This document shows, piece after piece, positions 44,283 through 56,758 of a DNA stretch of 64,000 nucleotides (within the stretch, counting starts at the first letter, position 1; each line of letters opens with the position of its first letter). The translations under genes and the position numbers were made by a program. This stretch comes from Cornus controversa (lineage: Eukaryota > Streptophyta > Magnoliopsida > Cornales > Cornaceae), in the NCBI GenBank assembly GCA_026545225.1, contig CM048850.1, positions 8,171,501 to 8,235,500 on the forward strand. Reading direction: 5' to 3'. The notes beneath the pieces were generated by a model that saw only the letters and a list, made by a program, of their open reading frames with translations, ran no database searches and was not told the origin of the DNA.

Positions 44283-47140
44283 TGTCATGTCCCAAAATTC
44301 GGATCGTCGGGACTCCCCCGGACCGACCTGAATCCCGAGTGTGAACCAGTTCACTCAACGCCGTGAACAATTTTAACCACACTCATGTGATAGTATCAAG
44401 ATTTAATACCATTCTGTCACGCCCCGATTTTAATCGCCTTAAAACCCAAGGTGACATCCGTCCATTTACCCATAATGAACCATTTTAACCATTAATTACT
44501 GTAGAAACTTAATCACATTCATGCTCTTTTATATATATATATATACATACACACACAACTTAACATCAACTAATCCCAATGGACTACCACCATACAACCC
44601 TTTAAATAATTTTCTCACACAAGCATCAATAAATAACTCCTTGCACATGCATCATCATAGGCTAAAAATGAAACCATTGGAAAGAGGGTTTCAAAATACA
44701 CAATTTTAAAAAAAGAATTGATTGAGTCGGGTTTAAAACTACTGAGTTATGCCTATTTCAAGATTTTAAAATTTTGTAACAGTTGACTTATCAAGTGAAT
44801 TAGTCGACTTATCAACTGAATCAGTCAACTATTTTCTAGCTCTAGAAAACTCTAAAATACACTGTCTAAAATAGTCAACTTATAGAAAGGAATCAGTTGA
44901 CTGATTCAACCTGGAAACCCCATTTTACACCTTTTTGACCAAAATTTACCCCAATGCTCATATATAAACCTTCCCAACACATAAAACTCATCCAACAACA
45001 TTCAAATTATCTAGAAATGCTATATCATTATACCCATTTATTAAATCACACATTTGAATCACAAAGGTCTCACATTCCATATCCATTCCCATCAAGATTA
45101 TGCATATCTTTATATGTGCCAACAAATTCTCATAACCGAATCTCATCTTTATACATACAAGATTCAAATGAAATACATTAGTTACATATGTGGTAATATT
45201 ACTACAACATTTATATAGTCCCAAAACATTCATTTGGTCCAAAATATGCATCCCAAATCCAAATGTCTTCCAAGTTTATAGTCATTACAAGGATTTTATG
45301 CATAAGGTCCAAAAATGCTAAAAGATCCAATCATGACTACAAATATACAATATCCAAAATATGGCAAAACATAACTAAAACTCTTCTTAGACACTCAAGT
45401 CCCATTTTTCATTGGCGCCTTATCTGTAAAAAAAGTTTGGGAGAAAGGAGTGAGCACCACGGCGGCTCAGTAAAGATACCCTAACCCTTCTAAGTACTGA
45501 ATTGACACTGACCTACATGGAATGCATATGAATATACTACATGCCACGTCAATGATCTCATAAAAAAATCAACAAATGCAATTAATAAGGGTTGCATATT
45601 TAACGAATCATGTTTAACATGTTCAAACATAAAAACATTAAGGAAAGTAAAGGCTCTCTCTCGATCCTCATTCGATACCCTACATGATTGGTCCGCTCCA
45701 AGGATCATGTGACCTTGGACACCTCCGATAACCATCCTATGACCTGGACCACTCCGATGGGTCATTCTATCATGACAATGTATAGGATTGCCATTAAGTG
45801 AGGGAGCAACTCTAAGGCTCACAATTCTTGGAGATACTCCGATTCTAGGCATTAAGCCTTAATATGGCAAGTCCACTCCTGGGCCATACATAGTGGATAA
45901 TTTTACCACATTTCACAACACGGTTGGACCACTCCGAAGTCCCATGTACCTCTTTTGCATCATTTTTTCCACAACCTCCCACATATGCAATATGAATGCA
46001 TAAACTTATAGCATTTTATTTTCATGCTCTACTCATGCTCATTGATACTAAAAGGAAGTAAAAATCATGTTTTCCATCACTACATACCACATATAGCACA
46101 TATATGTATAACACATGCATATAACCTCTCATATGCATATAACTTCAAAATTAGCACACTTTACTCATGCTATACTCAATGCATAATTTAGCACATATAA
46201 CTAACATGCATTCAACCACCACATATTCTACTTAGAATCACATATATGACACAAGGTTACGTATTTGCACATAAACCCTAAATTGTGCACATAACACCTA
46301 TATACCCAATTTCTTCATTTCACACACTTTAACCACATGTTAAAACCAACACAAGGAACACCAAATATGCAAAGATAAGATTCAAGAGAAGGAGAAAATC
46401 TAACTTTCCACCCCTCTCACTCTCCTAAAGCATGTGTTATACAACCTACACCTCTCCTCTTCACCCGAAACCTTAGAATCGACAATTAGAAGGGAAGAAG
46501 AACCCCTACCTTGAACATGAAGGCCTTCCAAGAACTTCTCAAAATCCTAGTAATGTCAACCTTACTGAACCACAAGTTTGTTCGGTTCAAACCGAAGCTC
46601 TTGCCGTCTCCTACGTATTTCCCTTCTTCGGCGAAACCCGAATTGCACCCGAACGGCTCTGAAATATAGAGAGAAGGTAGAGAAGAGAAGAGGGAAATGT
46701 TAGAGAGATAAAGATCCATGTGAAATGAATGGGATCATTCTTAGCTAGATATTTTAATGGCATCTTGGCACGAAAAAAGACTAAAACGCCCCGGGCCACT
46801 TAACGTACCTTCCCGGACTCCGTTTTTTGATTTCAAAAACTCCTACGGCCTTGAAATCACTTCTTCTACTCTCTAAATATTTCATATAAGCCATTCCAAA
46901 AAATAAATATTTGTCAAAAAATTTTCGAATTCCCTAGCCCACTAGGACCTCATCCCGGACCTTGGTTTGACCAAGAAGTCAAACTTCACCAAATATTTTG
47001 AAAACTTATCAAAACCTTTAAAATACTTCCCAAACATGTTCTCCACACTCAAAACATGTTAAACACCACTCCAAATGCATTTATGATCCTTATGATGCGA
47101 AAAATTACAAAATCGGCCAAATTTAGTCACGATCTCTACA
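44283..47140 (-). repeat. 3' LTR of the nested family-A element
   Basis: On + it begins TGTCATGTCCC and ends GATCTCTACA. A second terminus TGTCACGCCCC lies at about 44416, after a primer-site-like TTTAATACCATTC, so the outer 130 bp is an extra tail. Landmarks include a GTCGACT-type palindrome cluster (44770-44915), the conserved GCACCACGGCGGCTCAGTA block (45454-45472) and CACTTAACGTACCTTCCCGG (about 46797). Confidence 0.9.
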
Positions 47141-47170
47141 ACCTCCCCTCCTTAAAGGAATTTCATCCCC
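47141..47170 (-). other. Polypurine tract of the nested family-A element
   Basis: Read on the minus strand, GGAATTTCCTTTAAGGAGGG-type sequence ending AAGGAGGGGAGGT directly precedes the 3' LTR. Related tracts adjoin the LTRs at 33173 and 54312. It would prime plus-strand DNA synthesis. Confidence 0.75.
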
Positions 47171-47278
47171 GAAATTAGGAACATACCTTGAGTAGTAAAC
47201 AAATTAGGGTACTTTGAGTGGACTTTTTGTTCTCGCTCCCATGTAGCCTCCTCAGCTCCGTGATATCTCTAAAGGACT

Positions 47279-48460
47279 TTAACGAAACAGTTGCTCCCTA
47301 GTATCCAAAACCTGTACCGGTCTCTCCTCGTAAGACACATCCTCCTCCACCTCAAGATCTATCCAATCTAACACGTGTGAAGGATCCGGCTCATACTTTC
47401 TCAACATCAAAATGTGGAAAGTATTATGCACATTTGACAATTGCGAAGGCAATGCCAAGCGGTATGCAACCTCACCCACACGTTTCAATATCTCAAATGG
47501 ATCGATAAATCATGGACCTCATCAAACCTCATCGTGGCGAGACCTTCAGGAAGGCATGGTCCCTCACGTCAAATGCTAAAGGCCTCTGCCTTCTGTTGGT
47601 ATAGCTTTTCTAACGACTCTAAGCTGTAAGCAACCATTGCCTTATGATCTTTATCTTTTCTGTAGTCTCTCTGACCATATCTGGTCCCAACGCTACTGTC
47701 TCATTAACCTTCATCCAACAAATCGGTGACCTACAAAGTTTTTCGTACAAAGCCTCAAATGGAGCCATCTCATAATAGCTTGGTAGCTATTATTATATTC
47801 AAACTTCACCAATAGAAGGTGATCCTGCCAACTGCCTCAAAAATCAAGTGCACATGCTCTAAGCATATCTTCCAAGATCTGAATGGTATGCTTTTACTAA
47901 CCATCTGTCTGAGGATGGAAAGTTGTACTGAAATACAGGTTCGTATCAAGTACAGCCTAAAAACTCTACCAAAACCATGACATGAATCTCGGATCTCTAT
48001 CATACGCAATGGAAACTGGTCCTCCGGGCAGTCTCAAAATCTGATCAACATATAACTAACTAAGAGTATCCACATCATCCGTCACTTGAATCGGAAGGAA
48101 ATTAGCCACCTTAGTCAATCTATCCACAATGACCCAAACTGCGTCGTGACTCTTCCTTGTCCTAGGTAACCCCGACACAAAGTCCATAGTAACGTGTTCC
48201 CACTTCTACATGGCTATCGATAATGGCTATAACAAATCTGTCGGTCTCTGATGCTCGGCCTTCACTTGTTGACAAGTGAAGCACCTCACCACAAACTGTG
48301 CGTCGTTCTTTTTCATACCTTTCCACCAATATTGTCTACAAAGGTTGTGATACATTTTGTTACCACTAGGATGTACTGCAAGTCTAGAGTTATGAAACTC
48401 CCTCAGAACCTCATCCCTATAAGCCAATGGAACAACCATTTTGCCTCTGAACCTCAAACA
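47279..48460 (-). pseudogene. Integrase of the nested Gypsy element, broken
   Basis: 48227-48457 carries the HHCC zinc-binding N-terminal domain: HNSRLAVHPSGNKMYHNL, QYWWKGM, then CFTCQQVKAEHQ. The catalytic core follows leftwards in shifting frames (about 47806-48210), with sequence near 48130-48200 decoding to a DFVSGLPRTRKSHD-like segment. The C-terminal part at 47279-47488 reads VGEVAYRLALPSQLSNVHNT, LRKYEPDPSHV and YEERPVQVLDTREQ. Several stops separate the parts, so no active enzyme can be made. Confidence 0.88.
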
Positions 48461-48478
48461 TCCGTCTGAATGAACAAC

Positions 48479-50064
48479 CTAATCCTCTATTGTTTCACCA
48501 CCCGAAATGCGAATGCGAATGCTCTCTAACTCGATGTCATGTCTCTGCTCCTCAACCACCCTACTCACTAGAGTCGGTTGTGCTAAGAGTGTGAATAAAG
48601 TGGCCTGTCCACCACTATCACCAAAGCATAATCCCATTTCTGAGATATTTTCCATCATCTTCCACTCACAAATGACAATACTAGCAAGAGTGCCATGTGG
48701 TTTCCTGCTCAATACATCGACAACCACATTAGCCTTCCCCAGGTGATATTGAAGATCAAAGCTGTAGTCTTCCATGTATTCAACCCATCTCTTCTGTCTC
48801 ATATTCAAGTCCTTTTGTGTAAAACGGTACTTCAAGCTCTTATAATCAGAGAAAACCTAAAACTTCTCTCCGTACAGATAATGCCTCCATATTTTCAAAG
48901 CAAAGATTATAGCCGCCAACTCCAAGTCATGAGTCGGGTAATTCTGCTCGTAGATCTTCAACTGTCGGGAACCATATTCAATAACCCTCTCGGCCTGCAT
49001 CAACACTCTTTTCAAACCATCCCGTGAAGCGTCACAATAAATGACATAACCCAAACCACGCTCAGGAATAATAAAAATCACAGCACTAGTCAATCTACGC
49101 TTCAATTCCATAAAGGAATGCTCGCAAGTCTCGTTCCACTCAAACTTAACTCCTTTACGAGTAAGCTAAGCTTGGTCATCAACGCTGCTAACTTCGAAAG
49201 GTCTTTCACAAAGTGCCGGTAATATCCTGCCAATCCCAAGATGCTACGTATCTCAAATACATTCTTAGGCCTTTCCCAATTCATTATCGCTTCAATCTTA
49301 GAAGGGTCTACCGATACTCCTCCTTCTGACACCACGTGTCCTAGGAACTTCACCTCTGTTAGGCAAAATTTGCATTTTTTAAATTTGGCATACAACTGGT
49401 GTTCTCTTAAAATCTGTAACACTGTCCTCAAGTAGATCTCATGCTCTTCCATAGCAGAAGAATACACAAGAATGTCATCTATAAATACCACCACAAACTT
49501 ATCCAAGTATATTTTGAATATCCAATTCATTAAATCCATGAACGCTGCCAGTGCGTTCGTCAATCCAAATGACATCACTAGAAACTCATAGTGGCCATAT
49601 CTAGTACAAAAAGTTGTCTTCAGAATATCCTCTTCCCTTACCCTCAATTGGTAATACCCTGACCTCAATTCGATCTTCGAAAAACAAGTCGAACCCTTAA
49701 GCTGATCAAACAAGTTATCTATCCTTGGCAAATGATACTTGTTCTTAATCCTTGCTTGTTTCAACTTACGATAGTCTATACATAACCGTAAAGATCCATC
49801 ATTCTTTTTAGCAAATAGAACCGGAGCTCCTCAAGGCGATGTACTAGGTCATACAAATCTCTTATCCAATAATTCTTGCAACTGATCTTTCAACTCCTTC
49901 AACTCAGCTGGTACCATCTGGTACGATGCCATAGAGATAGGCACGGTACCAGGAGCAAGATCAATTCTGAACACCACATCTCTCATTAGAGGCAACTCTG
50001 TCAAATCCCTCGGAAATACATCCACAAACTCATTAACCACCGGTGGAAATCCACCACTAGTCAC
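48479..50064 (-). pseudogene. Reverse transcriptase and RNase H of the nested Gypsy element
   Basis: 49849-50064 holds the start of the domain ([26 protein letters not shown]). 49102-49764 is a 220-residue open frame with the palm: [24 protein letters not shown], catalytic [13 protein letters not shown] (at about 49474-49485) and [16 protein letters not shown]. RNase H follows at 48857-49111 ([35 protein letters not shown]). 48479-48835 carries [12 protein letters not shown] and the closing DVLSRKPHG. Frames are offset and separated by stops. Confidence 0.92.
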
Positions 50065-50115
50065 AATCTCATCCTCTTCGGCTAATATGCTCGCTAGGAA
50101 ATATCCAACCCCGTC

Positions 50116-50580
50116 CTACGCACTAAAACTAAGCAGAGACGGAACGTAGAAATCATCTCGTTCTCCCACAAAATAAAAGCAATCAACCTCGAGTGTGCAC
50201 ACTGTCATTCTCCTACGGAGACAATTAATCATGGCTCTAAAAGTAGATAGCCAATCCATACCTAGAAAGACATCAAAAGTGGTCATATCTAGTAACACAA
50301 AGTCGAACACTAATCAACGCCCAGCAACCTCAATCTCACAAGATCGACACACTCTATCTAGGGTAACCCTACCCCCAACAGGCGTATCAATGGACAATGG
50401 TGACTCCAGTGATGACACGGTCAACCCCAAGGCACAAGCAAATGCAACAGATATGAAAGAATGTGATGCCCCTAAATCTATCAACACCCTAGCCTACAAA
50501 CTAGAAACCAGGAAAATAACTTTGACCACTGATGGTCCTGGCACATCTTCTGTTGGAGCAAGCATGAAAACATGACCCCG
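50116..50580 (-). pseudogene. Retropepsin-like protease of the nested Gypsy element
   Basis: At about 50464-50490 the minus strand decodes to VLIDLGASHSF, the aspartic protease active-site segment with DLGA where D-S/T-G is classical. 50116-50310 continues with FDVFLGMDWLSTFRAMINC, the second conserved segment of Gypsy proteases. The two parts are in different frames. It lies between gag and reverse transcriptase, as expected. Confidence 0.82.
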
Positions 50581-50699
50581 TGTCTGGTGACCCTATTCCC
50601 TGTAAGCCTAACTATTGACTAGAAGTAAGCGTAGAACCTCTCATTAATCGAGATCCCTGAACGGAATGCGCTAGTTGAGGTGGCGGTAATGCCCTAAAA

Positions 50700-51427
50700 C
50701 CAGACTGAACTGTAGTTGTCTACCCAACCCTTTGCTAAGTCCCCATACCACTTAGTGTACTCTGTTTCTGTGGAAATTTGGCCCTAACATGGCCGGGTTG
50801 CTTGCAATGAAAACATACTCATTTCCCCACCAAAGTCACCGGCACTGATGTCACTATTTGCCTTTGAGGGCACTCATAACGAAAATGGCCAGACTACTGG
50901 CAATGGTAGCACAATCATAGATCGAACAGATCCAGTAGGTAAGGGCAATAAAGGTACTGGGTGAGTCTACTACTGCCCTTATGAACCTGACCTACCTTCT
51001 CTGTTCCTCTTCCTCCCCTGATCACCCAAAAAGGTACCCGTAACCTTCGCTTGCTATCTAGAGTCCCATAACTTCTAAGCATCTCTGTCATCCTCCTTGG
51101 CCACCAAGGCTCTATCAACCACCTCATCATAGGTTCTCAAATCCAAAATGGACACCCTCTTTCTGATAGAGATTTTTAGTCCTTTCACGAACTTTTTTAC
51201 CTTTAGCTCTTCATTAGCTACCATCTCTGGCGCAAAGTGAGCCAAGGATGTAAACTTAGTCTCATACCCCATAATATCTAGATCACCTTGGACTAGGTCC
51301 ATAAACTCTTGTCTCATCCGGTCCCTCACCAAAGTTGGAAAGAACTTTTGAAAGAATAACCTCTTAAAGGTTTCTTAATTCATCATCTCGGTGTCATAGA
51401 TATTCTCGATGAACTGCCACCACCAAT
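50700..51427 (-). pseudogene. Gag C-terminal part with two zinc knuckles
   Basis: 51075-51332 reads VRDRMRQEFMDLVQGDLDIM and YETKFTSLAHFAPE, the retrotransposon gag domain. Further left in other frames are two CCHC knuckles: CYHC...H...C at about 50875-50911 (with an internal stop) and CFHCKQPGHVRAK at about 50777-50815, whose last Cys has changed to Phe. The first codons (QFIENIYDTEMMN then a stop) continue the gag N-terminal part found at 54321-54665, beyond the inserted LTR. Confidence 0.85.
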
Positions 51428-54320
51428 CTTGTCACGCCCCTGATTTCCATTCTCCAAAAATTGAGGGTGACTCATACTTATCATCCATACCTGAACCATA
51501 ATCACCCTTTGATATCACACTTTGATACCAAGTTGTCACACCCCGATTTTCGTTCTCTGAAAATCGAGGGTGAACGGTATTATCACATCATCACCTCACA
51601 ACAATTCCATACAAATATGGAAGATAAATTTATCCTTACACATGGATATACATATCCTAACCTCAACCAACTGCTACGGGCCTAAACCATGCCTCACTTG
51701 TATAGCTAACTAGGGGTAACTTGCAGTTTTTTGGATATACGACCCTGTGTGAATAAAATATAAATCTAAAACCTATACCATTAGATAAATAATTCAAAAA
51801 TACTCAATTTTAAAAAAATAATCACTCAAATCTGATTTAAAACGAAGAAGTTATGCCCCTTCGAAGTTGCGAAGTCAGGCAGGAACACCCAGGCAGCTCC
51901 AGGATCCCTTCGATCGACTGATGGGTAGTTTCGGTCGACCAAAACTACAATTTCAGTAGACTAAAACCCTCTTCAGTTGCCCAAAACTGGTTCCCAGCTA
52001 TTCCAACTCTTTGGATCTCCCACTTTCGGTCGAAAGTCCAAAAATGCCTCAAAACTTGATTTTTCAAGTCCAATGCACTACACCACCATAGCAAATCATA
52101 ATCAAACTTAAAACATGATCAAAACTACACAAAATCAATGAATTTGGGCATCAAAGGATCAAAATCCATGACCCCTCAAGTTTGCTTCAAAGCTACTTTA
52201 TCCTTGAAATCAAAACAATCTTAATTGATCTATAATGCTCATAGCATGGTAAAAATGCACAAATCTACTCTCCAACATTCATTCTCTCAATATCATACAT
52301 AAGAACTTAAAAAGGTCCATCATTTATTCCATTCCCACAAGATAATACATAATGGGAGTCCAAACCACATCCTTCCATTCATAAACCAAAAGTCATATGT
52401 AATCAATATATATAATCATTACATATAAACTAAAACATACCAACATACTTAAAACATAAATAGAATGATTTCCATCTAGTCCACATGCCACAAGCCAACA
52501 TGGTTTAAGCATAAACTTTCAAAATTTATCTAAATGACCATCATGCTACAATTAAATTCCAAAACCTCCACAAGTGACTATGAAGTCCCTTTCATCCGTC
52601 CTTGACACATAACCTGAAAAATGTTGGGGGGAGCAGGGTGAGCACCACGGCGGCTCAGTAGAGATGACCAAACTCACCTAAGCATCGAATCGATGCCGAC
52701 CTACATGATATGCATCATGTCATCTCTACGCTAAATGGCATGCTCGAACCCTCATGTTATCAACAAGGCAACAACATAACAAATAACAACTAATCACTTA
52801 ACCATTCATGAACATAAAACAACACAATATGCCTCTCAATTTCATAAACCACAATCTTAACATGAATTCACAATTCATGAACCAAACTCAATCTAGCCCC
52901 AAGTATTGAACTCCATTAATTCTCTAAATGTCCTAACAAAAATCCTTTCAACCTCTTAACACAAGATTTTCACAACCATCAAGATTATCACATGTTGACA
53001 CCCGTCAACCTCAAGAATGTCATTACGGTTCCTCTTCAATTAAAAACTGCCAATTGAAAGAGAGAAATTCATTTTCCACCAATTGAAAATATTAGCTCAT
53101 CACACCTTCCGTGTGCATCATTTCTTATAGTCCAACTTTCTTAGTACTCATTCTATTCCCAACAACCATTCCACTTTCCACCAAGAGCAACCTATGCTAA
53201 GCAATCACAATGTACACATAATATTGCATGCATTTTCACTCACAACAATCACCAAATGCATTAACATAGAAAAATCACTCATTTGATGCATTTTCAACAT
53301 ATAACATTCAAGCTCACATAAATCAATTCATGGTTCAAGGTAAGCCTAATGAACCCCATGCTTCTCAACCAATATCTATAACATGTGAAAACATTATTAA
53401 GCTATAAATAGCATGTCAAGTACATATTCATTCATGTATAACATTTATACAAGTCACATACATCATGTATTTCACATATAGGTGGCACAAAACTCACATT
53501 TAACATGCATAGACTAACATGCTTCACATACATCATATGCATCACATGAAGAACACTCTAAACATACATATATACAAGAGAAAATTAATACATAACATTT
53601 TATCCCTCTAACTCCTACTAGCACATCCATATACCACAAAAACCTTAGAGAATCGATGAAAGAAAGGAGAAGACACCCCTACCTCAAGATTGAAGGCCTT
53701 CCAAGCACTTCTCCAAATTTCAAGTGGGTTCCACCTTGCCAAAACATGAGTTTGTTCGATTCAAACCGAAGCTCTAGCCATCCCCTACACACTTTCCTTC
53801 TTCGGTAAATCACAAGTCCAAGCCAAATGCACCCGAAATGTAAATAAAAGGTGGAGGGATGAAGTAGGAGAGATTTAGAGAGAGAGAGAGAGGCTTGAGA
53901 AATGGGTGAGATATCTCAACCCTAGATATTTATAATATCTGGGGTGCCAAATGACCAAAATGCCCCGAGTCACTTAACGTACCTTCCCGGGCTCAGTTTT
54001 TGATTTTGAAAACACCTACGGACTTGAAATCACTTTCTTAACTCATTAAACATTTCATTATATCCAATCTCAAAAATAATTATTTTTCAGAATTTTTAAA
54101 ATTTTTGGGTTCACTCGAACCACATTCTAGGCCCCGGTTTAACCAAAAAGTCAAACTTCTCCAAATCTTTCAAATTTTTTTAAAAATCTCATAACATGTT
54201 TTCAAACATGTTTTTCACTCTCAAAACACTCAAAACATCATTCAAAATGCATTCATAGCGAAAATAATGAAAATTTTTAAAAATCGGTCAAATTTGGTTA
54301 CAACCTCTACAACCTCCGCA
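51428..54320 (-). mobile_element. Family-A LTR inserted in gag (solo-LTR-like)
   Basis: A 2.9-kb LTR in minus orientation interrupts gag. On + it starts CT then TGTCACGCCCC (51430) and ends CCTCTACA (54311), plus a 9-bp scrap of polypurine tract. The flanks share the 11-bp string CCACCACCAAT at 51417-51427 and 54321-54331, longer than the 5 bp normal for Gypsy. It too has a second terminus, TGTCACACCCC at 51536 after TTTGATACCAAGT. A TATA-like segment, minus ATTATAAATATCTA, lies at 53923-53940. The palindrome cluster here is CGATCGACTG/GGTCGACC (51909-52030). Confidence 0.85.
53923..53940 (-). promoter_or_regulatory. TATA box of a family-A LTR
   Basis: The minus strand reads AGATATTATAAATATCTA, upstream of a CT-rich stretch (53875-53895). 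The same TATAAATATCTA-type string recurs at the matching place of the other family-A LTRs (about 33820, 35312 and, on +, 63070). It is the best candidate for the LTR core promoter. Confidence 0.45.
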
Positions 54321-54665
54321 CCACCACCAATTTGCCTCTCTTAACAAGTGGAGCACTGCCACTCCCACATTCAAGTCCTCATCGATTGTAAGAGCAACCA
54401 TGAGCTTGTGTGTCTGATCGATCCAACTTTCTATAGTCAGTGGATCATGTGTCCCGTCAAATATAGGTGGCTTGAATTTTACGTATTCTTTCATAGCCAC
54501 CATCTGTTGGCTCAAGGCAACCTTAGGTAATGCCTGAACCTCCTCTTCCCTGGCTTTCCTAACCATCCTCATTGTAGTTTCAACCATGTCATGCATGAAC
54601 TGCATTCCTTCAGCTGGCTTTGGAGGTGCATTAGCACCCCCGCCTCGCACTCTTCTTGGAGGCAT
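54321..54665 (-). pseudogene. Gag N-terminal part of the nested Gypsy element
   Basis: Starts at 54665 with MPPRRVRGGGANAPPKP, the typical PPRR/RGG-rich start of plant Gypsy gag. It continues through KFKPPIFDGTHDPLTIESWI and LTIDEDLNVGVAVLHLLREA to NWWW, where the inserted LTR begins. Without the insert it would run into QFIENIYDT at 51427. The open frame continues into the LTR as far as 54288, which is not biological. Confidence 0.88.
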
Positions 54666-54910
54666 TTAACTATATGTACAACAAGAAAACTTTAGAGCCA
54701 AACATTTATTCACTTATTCAATTTCCATCAAGCTTACACAACATCATGCCATTTAGTCCCTAAATGCATGTTAAGAAAGCACAAGCATAAAATCATGTTA
54801 CACATAAACAATTCGTAAACCCCAAGTCCAAACCCTTACGTTCCGATTCTTAACCTGAAGTGATCACTAGATTAAGTTTCACTCTTTGTCATTAAGTTTT
54901 CAAACCTAAA

Positions 54911-54925
54911 GCTCTAATACAATTC
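54911..54925 (-). other. Primer-binding-site remnant of the nested element
   Basis: Directly inside the 5' LTR the minus strand reads GAATTGTATTAGAGC. It resembles the initiator-Met tRNA site TGGTATCAGAGC with two changes, so it is probably a decayed PBS. Confidence 0.6.
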
Positions 54926-56717
54926 TGTCACTTCCCAAAATTCGGGCCATCGGGACTCCCCCGGAGTGACCTGAATCCTGAGTGTGAACTTGTTCACTCA
55001 ACCCTGTGAACGACCTTAACCACACTTATGCGATAGTATCAAGCTTTGATACCATTCTGTCATGCCTCGATTTTTATGGCCCGAAAACCCAAGGTGACAT
55101 CCATCCATTTACCCCTAATGAACCATTTTAACCATTAATTACCGCAAAAGTTTAATCATGTTCATGCACCTATATATATATATGTGTGTGTGTATGTGTG
55201 TGTGTGTGTGTGTACACACACACACACACACACACACACAACTCAACTAATCCCAATGGGCTACCACCATAGAACTCTTCAAATAATTTTCTCACACAAG
55301 CACGGATAAATAACTCCTTGCATGTCCATCATCATAGGCTCAAAATGAAATCATTGGAAAAAGGGTTTCAAAATACTCAATTTCAAAAAAAGAATCGCTT
55401 GATTCGGGTTTGAAACGACTAAGTTATGCTTATTTCAAGATTTTAAAAATCTATAATAGTCGACTTATCAATCGACTATTTTGCTGCTCCAGAAAGCTCT
55501 AAAACACACTGTCTAAAATAGTCAACTTATAGAAAGGAGTCAGTCGATTGATTCAACCTGGAAACCCCATTTTACACCTTATTGACCAAAATTTACCCCC
55601 AATGCTTGTATATAAACCTTCCCAACACATAAAACTCATCCAACAACATTCAAATCATCTAGAAATGCTATATCATCATACCCATTTATCAAATCACACA
55701 TTTGAATCACAAAGGTCTCACATTCCATATCCATTTCCATCAAGATTATGTATATCTTTACATATGCCCACAAATTCTCATAACCCAACCTCATCTTTAT
55801 ACATACAAGATTTAAATGAAATACATAACATTCATTTGGTCCAAAATATACATCCCAAATCCAAATGACTTCCAAGTTTATAGTCATTACAAGGATTTCA
55901 TGCATAAGGTTCAAAATGCTAAAAAATTCAACTATGACTACAAATTCAAGATCAACGTGCCCTAAGCCGGCACGGATAACCAAATATACAATATCCAAAA
56001 TATGACAAAACATAACTAAAACTCTTCTTAGACACTCAAGTCCCATCTGTCATCGACGTCTTATCTGTAAAAAAAATTTGGGAGAAAGGGGTGAGCACCA
56101 CGGCGGTTCAGTAGAGATACCCCGACCCTTCTAAGTGCCGAATCGACACTGACCTACATGTAATGCATATGAATATACTACATGCCACATCAACAATCTC
56201 ATAAGCAAATCAACAAATGAAATTAATGAGGGTTGCATATTTAACGAATCATGTTTAACATATTCAAACATAAAAGCATTAAAGAAAGTAAAGGCTCTCT
56301 CTTGATCCTCATCCGATACTGAGGATCATGTGACCTTGGACACCTTCGATAACCATCTTATGACTTGGACCACTCCGAGGGTTCATTCTATCATGACAAT
56401 GTATAGGATTGCCATTAAGTGAGGAAGCAACTCTAAGGCTCACAATTCTTGGAGATACTCTGATTCTAGTTATTAAGCCTTAATATGGCAGGTCCACTTC
56501 GAGGGCCATACGTAGTGGATAATTTTATCACATTTCACAACATGGTTAGACGACTCCGAAGCTCCGTGTACCTCTTTTGCGTCATTTTCCCCGCAGCCTC
56601 CCATATATGCAATATGAATGCATAAACACATGACATTTTATTTTCAAGCTCTACTCATGCTCATTGATACTAAAGGGAAGTAAAAAGTATGTTTCCCATC
56701 ACTACATATCACATATA

Positions 56718-56758
<41 letters not shown>

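Noticed and set aside
45490-45852. 120-codon minus frame in the 3' LTR, and similar frames at 44988-45251 and 55636-56046
   Set aside because: Collinear non-coding LTR sequence present in several diverged copies without frame conservation; no known domain.
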